11,019 nt of DNA from an uncultured Oscillospiraceae bacterium (GTDB taxonomy: Bacteria; Bacillota; Clostridia; Oscillospirales; Oscillospiraceae): contig CANQKJ010000047.1 in the NCBI GenBank assembly GCA_947624465.1, positions 1 through 11,019 on the forward strand, read 5' to 3'. The notes under the pieces were generated by a model. The model did no database searches and was not told the origin of the DNA. It worked only from the letters and a program-made list of their open reading frames with translations. Within the stretch, counting starts at the first letter, position 1; the number at the start of each line of letters is the position of its first letter. A program made the translations under genes and the position numbers. Below, piece by piece: positions 6,418 to 11,019 of this stretch.

Positions 6418-6426
6418 TGGTATAAT
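6418..6426 (+). promoter_or_regulatory. Candidate proximal extended -10 promoter of tadA
   Basis: TGGTATAAT is a full extended -10 element. No good -35 lies 17 bp upstream, which extended -10 promoters can do without. The start point would be near 6433, just before the ribosome binding site GGAGGGAGG (6440-6448). It lies 50 bp downstream of a similar extended -10, so tadA may have two promoters. Confidence 0.55.
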
Positions 6427-6455
6427 GGGAAAAACCGCCGGAGGGAGGCCCCGCC

Positions 6456-6929
6456 ATGACTCATGAGGACTATATGCGCCGCGCCATCGCCCTGGCGGAA
6501 GAGTGCTTCTCCTCCGGGGACGTGCCGGTGGGCTGCGTGATCGTCTCCCCCGAGGGGGAGATCGTGGGCGAGGGCCGCAACCGCCGGGAGGAGCTGGGCC
6601 AGGCCGCCGCCCACGCGGAGCTGTGCGCCATACAGGCGGCCTGCCGGCGGCTGGGGAGCTGGCGGCTGTCCGGCTGCACCCTGTATGTGACCCTGGAGCC
6701 CTGCCCCATGTGCGCCGGAGCCATCATCAACGCCCGCATCGCCGAGGTGCGCTACGGCGCCCGGGAGGAGAAATCCGGCTGCTGCGGCTCGGTGCTGAAC
6801 CTGTTCGAGGAGCGGTTCAACCACCGTCCCCGGCTGTACGGCGGACTGCGGGAGCCGGAGTGCCGGGCGCTGCTGGGGCGGTTTTTCGCCGGACTGCGGG
6901 AGGACCCGCGAGATTTAATAGATTTGTAA
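6456..6929 (+). CDS. tadA: tRNA-specific adenosine deaminase
   Basis: TadA converts adenosine 34 to inosine in the anticodon of tRNA-Arg(ACG), allowing one tRNA to read CGU, CGC and CGA. The 157-residue length is normal. The zinc-binding catalytic motifs of the cytidine/deoxycytidylate deaminase fold are intact: His53-Ala-Glu55 (HAE, with Glu55 the proton shuttle) and PCPMC with Cys83 and Cys86. TadA-specific marks are VPVGCVIV (24-31), TLYVTLEPCPMCAGAIINARI (75-95), the GAREEKSGCCGS loop and NLFEERFNHRP. Start ATG 6456 has GGAGGGAGG (6440-6448) 7 nt upstream. It stands alone between divergent padR and the structured gap before noc. In Firmicutes tadA often lies near the replication origin beside the SRP RNA and dnaX; neither follows here. 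Confidence 0.95.
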   Translation: MTHEDYMRRAIALAEECFSSGDVPVGCVIVSPEGEIVGEGRNRREELGQAAAHAELCAIQAACRRLGSWRLSGCTLYVTLEPCPMCAGAIINARIAEVRYGAREEKSGCCGSVLNLFEERFNHRPRLYGGLREPECRALLGRFFAGLREDPRDLIDL

Positions 6930-7020
6930 TAAATGTTGACGAACTTTCGTAACGATTCCCCTTTATCTTGATACTTGCAAGAGATATCCTTTCTTTTTCA
7001 TTCTATCCTCCATTTCAGAG

Positions 7021-7048
7021 CCGGGGCGAAAGCCCCGGTTCGCCTTTT
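7021..7048 (+). terminator. Likely terminator of tadA with two competing hairpins
   Basis: CCGGGGC (7021-7027) and GCCCCGG (7032-7038) form a 7-bp stem capped by a GAAA tetraloop. An overlapping stem GGCGAA (7025-7030) with TTCGCC (7039-7044) has an 8-nt loop and leads directly into TTTT (7045-7048). The second form is the terminator-like one; the first would compete with it. It may be a simple leaky terminator. Confidence 0.5.
7023..7038. repeat. Repeated hairpin 16-mer, copy 1
   Basis: GGGGCGAAAGCCCCGG is identical to the copy at 7100-7115, 77 bp downstream. Each copy folds on itself with a GAAA tetraloop. Confidence 0.7.
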
Positions 7049-7056
7049 ATCTGGAA

Positions 7057-7085
7057 TATTCCTCCGCCCGCCGGGCGGGGGAATA
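7057..7085 (+). other. 13-bp hairpin between the two 16-mer repeats
   Basis: Bases 7057-7069 pair with 7073-7085 in 13 bp with one T-G wobble and a GCC loop. No T-run follows, so it is not a terminator. It sits midway between the two repeat copies. Confidence 0.6.
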
Positions 7086-7099
7086 CTGATATATGGACT

Positions 7100-7115
7100 G
7101 GGGCGAAAGCCCCGG
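7100..7115. repeat. Repeated hairpin 16-mer, copy 2
   Basis: This is the second copy of GGGGCGAAAGCCCCGG. The right arm can instead pair downstream, CCCGG (7111-7115) with CCGGG (7119-7123), so two exclusive folds are possible here too. Confidence 0.7.
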
Positions 7116-7215
7116 CTTCCGGGCCGGCTGAATTTCCGTGATACGCCCCCTTTCGATGGATTTTTCCACCGGGAGGGGGTTATGCTTGTCCAAACGGTAC
7201 ATAGGAGGCGGTCTT

Positions 7216-8007
7216 ATGCCCCTTTTCCGAAAAACGGACCGGCGTCAGGTCATCGACATCCCCGTGAAAGAACTGCGGCCCAATCCCCATCAGCCCCGGC
7301 GCGACTTTGACCGGCAGGGCCTGGAGGAGCTGTCCCGCTCCATCGCCTCGGTGGGGGTCCTCCAGCCCCTGTCGGTGCGGCGCACCGTGAACGGCTGGGA
7401 GCTGGTGGCGGGGGAGCGCCGCCTCCGGGCGGCCCAGCTGGCGGGCCTCACCACCGTGCCCTGCCTGGCGGTGGAGGCGGACGAGCAGACCTCCTCCCTG
7501 CTGGCCCTCATCGAAAACCTTCAGCGCCGGGACCTGGACGTGTGGGAGGAGGCGGAGGCCCTCCGCCGGCTCATCGAGCGGTTCCACCTGTCCCAGGAGG
7601 AGGCCGCCCGCCGGGTGGGCAAGAGCCAGTCCGCCGTGGCCAACAAGCTCCGCCTGCTGAAGCTGCCCCCCGACGTGATCGCCTCTCTGCGCTCCAACCG
7701 CCTCACCGAGCGCCATGCCCGGGCGCTCCTCCGGCTGGAGGACCCGGACCGCCAGCGGGCGGCGCTGGAGCATATCCTCAAGGGCAGGCTGAACGTGGCC
7801 GCCGCCGAAGCGTACATCGACCGGCTGTGCAAACAGGGGGCGGCCCCCCGCAGGGCCTCCCCCATCTACCGCATCCGGGACGTGCGGCTGTTCCTCAATA
7901 CCGTGAAGCGGGGGCTGGCGGTGATGCAGTCGGCGGGGGTGCCCGCCCGCTGCGGCCGGGAGGAGACCGACAGCGAGATCACCCTGACCATACATATCCC
8001 GAAGTAG
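7216..8007 (+). CDS. noc: Nucleoid occlusion protein Noc (ParB family)
   Basis: Noc is a ParB-like CTPase that binds NBS sites on the chromosome, spreads, attaches to the membrane and blocks Z-ring assembly over the nucleoid. This 263-residue protein has the CTP-binding motif GERRLRAA (66-73), ENLQRRDL (100-107), a helix-turn-helix at about 125-150 and the Noc C-terminus RDVRLFLNTVKRGL and ITLTIHIPK. It carries Gln138, Lys144, Lys149 and Arg166 at the four positions that separate Noc from ParB DNA specificity, all Noc-type. The N-terminus MPLFRKTDRR is very short beside the roughly 10-residue amphipathic membrane helix plus linker of B. subtilis Noc. Start ATG 7216 has AGGAGG (7203-7208) 7 nt upstream; the in-frame GTG at 7138 is rejected. 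It lies directly before soj and parB. Confidence 0.9.
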   Translation: MPLFRKTDRRQVIDIPVKELRPNPHQPRRDFDRQGLEELSRSIASVGVLQPLSVRRTVNGWELVAGERRLRAAQLAGLTTVPCLAVEADEQTSSLLALIENLQRRDLDVWEEAEALRRLIERFHLSQEEAARRVGKSQSAVANKLRLLKLPPDVIASLRSNRLTERHARALLRLEDPDRQRAALEHILKGRLNVAAAEAYIDRLCKQGAAPRRASPIYRIRDVRLFLNTVKRGLAVMQSAGVPARCGREETDSEITLTIHIPK

Positions 8008-8038
8008 CGCGGCCCTTTTTACAGTTAATGACAAAACC

Positions 8039-8066
8039 GGGGAATGTTTCACGTGAAACATTCCCC
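8039..8066. promoter_or_regulatory. parS site 1 inside a perfect 28-bp palindrome
   Basis: TGTTTCACGTGAAACA at 8045-8060 is the canonical ParB-binding parS sequence. The palindrome extends without mismatch to 28 bp (8039-8066). It loads ParB/Spo0J, which then slides as a CTP clamp and recruits SMC. It sits between noc and soj, 38 bp upstream of the soj -35 box, so ParB bound here could also affect soj transcription. Confidence 0.95.
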
Positions 8067-8075
8067 TTTTCTTTT
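8039..8075 (+). terminator. Possible noc terminator formed by the parS palindrome
   Basis: In RNA the palindrome would form a 12-bp stem (8039-8050 with 8055-8066) and an ACGT loop, followed by TTTTCTTTT (8067-8075). This has the form of an intrinsic terminator 31 bp after the noc stop. Its T-run is broken by one C, so its strength is uncertain. Confidence 0.5.
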
Positions 8076-8097
8076 CCCTCTTCTTTTGATAAAACAG

Positions 8098-8126
8098 TTG
8101 AAATTCCCGCCCGCCTCCTATATAAT
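8098..8126 (+). promoter_or_regulatory. SigA-type promoter of soj-parB
   Basis: A -35 TTGAAA (8098-8103) and a perfect -10 TATAAT (8121-8126) are separated by 17 bp. The start point would be near 8133, about 44 nt before the TTG start of soj. It lies just after the parS palindrome, so soj-parB can be transcribed apart from noc. Confidence 0.85.
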
Positions 8127-8171
8127 AGGTATACTGCATATTATGCGGTTTATTTTGAGGAAAGGGCGGGT

Positions 8172-8201
8172 ATGCTTTGGGCAAGACGATCGCCATTGTG
8201 A
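8172..8201 (+). CDS. Possible 9-codon leader ORF overlapping the soj start
   Basis: ATG at 8172 opens a frame encoding MLWARRSPL, ending with TGA at 8199-8201, in a different frame from soj and covering its TTG start at 8177. The purine-rich GGAAAGGGCGGG upstream serves either start. It may be a translated leader that tunes soj, or merely a chance ATG. Confidence 0.25.
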   Translation: MLWARRSPL

Positions 8202-8986
8202 ACCAAAAGGGCGGCGTGGGCAAGACCACCACCTGCGTCAACTTAGCGGCCGCCCTCACCGCCCGGGGGGCAAAGGTGCTGGTGTGCGACTTCGACCCCC
8301 AGGGCAACGCCACCTCCGGCTTCGGGCTGGACAAGACCCGCTCCCCCAACATCTACGACGTGATCCTGGGCTATTCCGACGCGGAAAAGGCCGTCTGCCC
8401 CACCAAATGGGCGGACGTGATCCCCGCCAACAAGGCGCTGTCCGGGGCCACGGTGGAGCTCATCACCCTGGAGCGGCGGGAGTTCCGCCTGAAGGACGCC
8501 CTGGAGCCGGTCAAAAGCCGCTACGACTACATTTTTATCGACTGCCCGCCCTCGCTGGAGCTGCTGACCCTGGACTCCCTCTGCGCGGCGGACGCCCTCC
8601 TGGTGCCCGTGCAGTGTGAGTATTACGCCCTGGAGGGCCTGTCCGACCTGCTGTACACCGTCCGGCTGGCCAAGCGGAGCCTGAACCCCTCCCTGGAGCT
8701 GGAGGGGGTAGTGCTCACCATGTACGACGGACGCACCAACCTGTCCATGCAGGTGGCGGAGGAGGTCAAGCGCCACTTCCCCGGCAAGGTGTTCGCCTCC
8801 GTCATCCCCCGGAACGTCCGTCTGTCGGAGGCCCCCAGCCACGGTCTGCCCGCGGCGGCCTACGACCCCCTCTCCCGGGGCGCCGAGGCCTACGGGAACC
8901 TGGCCAAAGAGTTCATGGAGCGGAACAGCGGGGCCCCCGCAAGGCCGGTCTTTGGCGTTGCGGGAAGAGGAGGAGCGGCACAATAA
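8177..8986 (+). CDS. soj: Chromosome partitioning ATPase Soj (ParA)
   Basis: Soj/ParA is a deviant Walker A ATPase that dimerises with ATP, binds DNA and, with ParB, controls origin segregation and DnaA activity. The 269-residue protein has the Walker motif KGGVGKTTT (11-19, signature Lys11 and Lys16), CDFDPQGNATSG (37-48), the Walker B strand YDYIFIDCPPSLELL and the C-terminal VIPRNVRLSEAPSHGLPAAAYDPLSRGAEAY. The last 20 residues are a low-complexity Gly/Ala tail beyond the usual end. The start is taken as TTG 8177, since GKTIAIVNQKGG begins at once after it as in relatives and no in-frame ATG or GTG lies nearby. The purine-rich GGGCGGG (8164-8170) is 6 nt upstream. An out-of-frame ATG at 8172 overlaps the start. 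It has its own promoter. Confidence 0.95.
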   Translation: MGKTIAIVNQKGGVGKTTTCVNLAAALTARGAKVLVCDFDPQGNATSGFGLDKTRSPNIYDVILGYSDAEKAVCPTKWADVIPANKALSGATVELITLERREFRLKDALEPVKSRYDYIFIDCPPSLELLTLDSLCAADALLVPVQCEYYALEGLSDLLYTVRLAKRSLNPSLELEGVVLTMYDGRTNLSMQVAEEVKRHFPGKVFASVIPRNVRLSEAPSHGLPAAAYDPLSRGAEAYGNLAKEFMERNSGAPARPVFGVAGRGGAAQ

Positions 8987-9033
8987 GGGAGTTCCGGCCA
9001 CGGGCCGAAGCGAGGGATATGAAGCCGGCACCG

Positions 9034-9049
9034 CGTTTCACGTGAAACG
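9034..9049. promoter_or_regulatory. parS site 2, variant at both outer bases
   Basis: CGTTTCACGTGAAACG is a perfect 16-bp palindrome that matches parS at 14 of 16 bases, differing only in the outermost pair (C/G in place of T/A). It lies in the 105-bp gap between soj and parB. The central TTTCACGTGAAA is intact, so ParB binding is likely, perhaps weaker than at site 1. Confidence 0.85.
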
Positions 9050-9091
9050 TTGAAAACGTCCCGACCACACAGATAGAAAGGAAGTGCTCCT

Positions 9092-9976
9092 ATGCCGAAG
9101 CCGAAAGGCGGCCTGGGCAAGGGCCTGGGCGCCCTCATCGGGGACGCGGGCCTGAGCGCCCCGGAGGCGGGTTCGGTCTCCCTGCCCATCTCCCAGGTGG
9201 AGCCGGGTCTGAATCAGCCCCGAAAGCGGTTCGACGAGGCGGCGCTGGACGATTTGGCCGACTCCATCCGGGAGCATGGCGTCTTACAGCCCATCACGGT
9301 GCGGCGGCTGTCCACCGGCTACTATCAGATCATCGCCGGGGAGCGCCGCTGGCGGGCGGCCAAGCGGGCCGGCCTCCGGGAGGTGCCCGTGGTCATCGTG
9401 GAGGCGGACGACCGCCGGGTGATGGAGCTGGGCCTCATCGAGAACCTCCAGCGGGAGGACCTGAACCCTATGGAGGAGGCGGAGGGCTACGAGGCCCTCA
9501 TCTCCAAGTACGGCATGACCCAGGACGAGGTGGCCAGGCGCATGGGCAAGTCCCGCCCCGCCGTGGCCAACGCCCTGCGGCTCACCGGCCTGCCCCAGCC
9601 GGTGCGGGAGCTGGTGGCGGAGGGCAGGCTGTCCGCCGGACACGCCCGGGCGGTGCTGTCCGTGGAGGGCGACGACGCCCGCGCCGCTTTCGCCCGGCTC
9701 ATCGTCAAAAACGGTATGAGCGTCCGGCAGGCGGAGACCGCCGCCCGGAAATTCGTCTACGGGGGGGACCTCCCCGGAGAGGACCGGCCCCGGGAGGACG
9801 ACCCCAACCAGATCTATATCCGCCAGGTGGAGAAGGAGCTTTCCGGCCGGTTCGGGCGGAAGGTGACCGTCTCCGGCCGGGGGAGGAAGGGACGGCTGTC
9901 CCTGGAGTTCTACGGCACCGACGATCTGAACGATCTGCTGGACCTGCTGGAGGACCTGCCCGCCAAAAAGAAGTAA
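9092..9976 (+). CDS. parB: Chromosome partitioning protein ParB (Spo0J)
   Basis: ParB is a CTP-dependent DNA clamp that loads at parS, spreads and recruits SMC; its N-terminus stimulates Soj ATP hydrolysis. The 294-residue protein has the basic N-terminal Soj-contact peptide KGGLGKGLGALIGD (5-18), the CTP motif GERRWRAAKRAG (83-94), ENLQREDLNPMEEA (117-130), a helix-turn-helix at about 140-165 and a C-terminal dimer domain ending DDLNDLLDLLEDL. At the four specificity positions it has Arg155, Ala161, Gly166 and Gly183, which are ParB-like and unlike the neighbouring Noc. ATG 9092 has AGGA (9079-9082) 9 nt upstream. It follows soj by 105 bp with a variant parS in the gap, and serS follows 24 bp after its stop with no terminator between. 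Confidence 0.95.
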   Translation: MPKPKGGLGKGLGALIGDAGLSAPEAGSVSLPISQVEPGLNQPRKRFDEAALDDLADSIREHGVLQPITVRRLSTGYYQIIAGERRWRAAKRAGLREVPVVIVEADDRRVMELGLIENLQREDLNPMEEAEGYEALISKYGMTQDEVARRMGKSRPAVANALRLTGLPQPVRELVAEGRLSAGHARAVLSVEGDDARAAFARLIVKNGMSVRQAETAARKFVYGGDLPGEDRPREDDPNQIYIRQVEKELSGRFGRKVTVSGRGRKGRLSLEFYGTDDLNDLLDLLEDLPAKKK

Positions 9977-10000
9977 AATCTCACGATAAAGGTGATACCA

Positions 10001-11019
10001 ATGTTAGATATCAAGTTCGTCCGGGAGAACCCGGAGCTGGTCAAAGAGAACATCAGGAAGAAATTCCAGGACGAGAAGCTGCCCCTGGTGGACCAGGTCA
10101 TCGAACTGGACGCCAAAAACCGGGCCGCCATGACCGAGGCCAACGAGCTGCGCGCCCAACGGAACACCCTGTCCAAGCAGGTGGGGATGCTCATGGGCCA
10201 GGCCAAGAAGGACCCCTCCAAGCTGGCGGAGGCCGAGGAGGCCAAGGCCAGAGTGAAGGCCAACGCCGACCGGCTGGCCGAGCTGGAGGCCCTGGAGACC
10301 CAGCTGGCAGCGGATATCCGCAAGATCATGCTGGTGATCCCCAACATCATCGACCCCAGCGTGCCCATCGGCCCCGACGACACCCACAACGTGGAGGTCC
10401 AGCGGTTCGGGGAGCCGGTGGTCCCCGACTACGAGATCCCCTATCACACCCAGATCATGGAGTCCTTTGACGGGGTGGACATGGACGCCGCCGGCCGGGT
10501 GTCCGGCGCCGGGTTCTACTATCTGCTGGGCGATATCGCCCGTCTCCACGAGGCGGTGCTGGCCTACGCCCGGGACTTTATGATCGGCAAGGGCTTCACC
10601 TTTTGCATCCCCCCTTTTATGATCCACGGCAATGTGGTGGAGGGGGTCATGTCCCAGACCGACATGGAGACCATGATGTACAAGATCGAGGGGGAGGACC
10701 TCTACCTCATCGGCACCAGCGAGCACTCCATGATCGGCAAGTTCATCGACCAGATCATCCCGGAGGGGTCCCTGCCCCAGACGCTGACCTCCTACTCCCC
10801 CTGCTTCCGCAAGGAAAAGGGCTCCCACGGCATCGAGGAGCGGGGCGTGTACCGCATCCACCAGTTCGAGAAGCAGGAGATGATCGTGGTGTGCCGGCCC
10901 GAGGACTCCATGGCCTGGTACGAGAAGATGTGGCGGTACAGCGTGGAGCTGTTCCGCTCCATGGATATCCCCGTGCGGCAGCTGGAGTGCTGCTCCGGCG
11001 ACCTGGCCGATCTGAAGGT
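10001..11019 (+). CDS. serS: Seryl-tRNA synthetase, N-terminal part
   Basis: SerRS charges tRNA-Ser, and also tRNA-Sec where present, with serine. The gene is cut by the right edge after 339 codons of an expected 420 or so. Residues 1-12 are MLDIKFVRENPE, typical of SerRS, followed by the long antiparallel coiled coil that grips the tRNA long arm (about 30-112). The class II core begins near 160; LIGTSEHS (237-243) contributes to serine binding, and motif 2 is FRKEKGSHGIEERGVYRIHQFEKQEM (269-294). The TSEH and EERGVYRIHQFEKQE forms differ from the B. subtilis type (TAEV, RDTRGLIRQHQFNKVE) and match a second SerRS subgroup that I associate with Clostridia. ATG 10001 has AAAGGTGA (9988-9995) 5 nt upstream. 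It lies 24 bp after parB and probably shares its transcript. Confidence 0.94.
   Translation, partial: MLDIKFVRENPELVKENIRKKFQDEKLPLVDQVIELDAKNRAAMTEANELRAQRNTLSKQVGMLMGQAKKDPSKLAEAEEAKARVKANADRLAELEALETQLAADIRKIMLVIPNIIDPSVPIGPDDTHNVEVQRFGEPVVPDYEIPYHTQIMESFDGVDMDAAGRVSGAGFYYLLGDIARLHEAVLAYARDFMIGKGFTFCIPPFMIHGNVVEGVMSQTDMETMMYKIEGEDLYLIGTSEHSMIGKFIDQIIPEGSLPQTLTSYSPCFRKEKGSHGIEERGVYRIHQFEKQEMIVVCRPEDSMAWYEKMWRYSVELFRSMDIPVRQLECCSGDLADLK

Larger units (their letters stand above)
6930..7215. other. Structured gap between tadA and noc
   Basis: These 286 bp hold no convincing gene. The first 90 bp are AT- and pyrimidine-rich, unlike the rest of the window. Three hairpins then follow at 7021-7038, 7057-7085 and 7098-7115, the first and third sharing the identical 16-mer GGGGCGAAAGCCCCGG. 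I see no good -35/-10 pair for noc here. TTGACG at 6936 has no -10 at proper spacing, so noc may depend on read-through from tadA or on a weak promoter. There is no SRP RNA signature. Confidence 0.6.

Noticed and set aside
6930..7020. SRP RNA gene or promoter after tadA
   Set aside because: tadA is often followed by the SRP RNA in Firmicutes, but no GGAA-loop apical motif is present, and TTGACG at 6936 has no -10 within 16-18 bp.
7138..7215. Longer Noc starting at GTG 7138
   Set aside because: No ribosome binding site is seen there, while ATG 7216 has AGGAGG 7 nt upstream and begins directly before the conserved strand.
7180..8352. 390-codon minus-strand frame opposite noc and the soj promoter
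   Set aside because: Its translation has no domain, and it crosses parS, the soj promoter and noc.
1..11019. Mobile elements, CRISPR arrays, tRNA or rRNA genes
   Set aside because: No transposase or integrase domains, no spaced repeat arrays, no terminal inverted repeats and no tRNA cloverleaf sequence were found on either strand.

Overview
The window looks like chromosome from a high-GC, butyrate-type member of the Firmicutes (Clostridia, probably Oscillospiraceae such as Flavonifractor, Intestinimonas or Lawsonibacter relatives). The grounds are a Noc protein beside Soj/ParB (Noc is a Firmicutes protein), bacillus-type parS palindromes, a clostridial thiolase-CoA transferase operon, a PadR-DUF2812 pair, and strong GGAGG ribosome binding sites throughout. 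The taxon is inferred from protein character, not from any search.

Layout. (1) 1-1582, plus: the C-terminal two thirds of a P2A-type calcium ATPase, closed by a perfect intrinsic terminator. (2) 1703-4514, plus: a promoter, then acetyl-CoA acetyltransferase and both subunits of a CtfAB/AtoDA-type CoA transferase, then a strong terminator. This unit joins acetyl-CoA, acetoacetyl-CoA and acetoacetate metabolism. (3) 4513-6339, minus: a PadR repressor, a DUF2812 membrane protein and a VanZ-family membrane protein, translationally coupled. The promoter carries two inverted 17-bp sites, one of which exactly fills the -35/-10 spacer. (4) 6347-6929, plus: tadA, divergent from padR. (5) 6930-7215: a hairpin-rich gap with a repeated 16-mer. 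(6) 7216-9976, plus: noc, soj (parA) and parB, with a perfect parS between noc and soj and a variant parS between soj and parB. (7) 10001 to the right edge: the N-terminal part of serS, 24 bp after parB and probably read from the same transcript.

How it works together. The right half is an origin-proximal chromosome segregation locus. Soj and ParB act through parS, while Noc keeps the division septum off the nucleoid. Noc and ParB here carry opposite residues at the four positions known to separate NBS binding from parS binding, so their assignment rests on sequence and not only on gene order. The left half is metabolic and membrane cargo.

No mobile element, CRISPR array, tRNA or rRNA was seen, and nothing here is plainly a new multi-gene system. 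The most unusual points are the parS palindrome that also has the form of a terminator, the PadR operator filling the promoter spacer, the 26-residue insertion in the thiolase, the 149-nt padR/DUF2812 coding overlap that may reflect a 1-base change, and the structured gap between tadA and noc.
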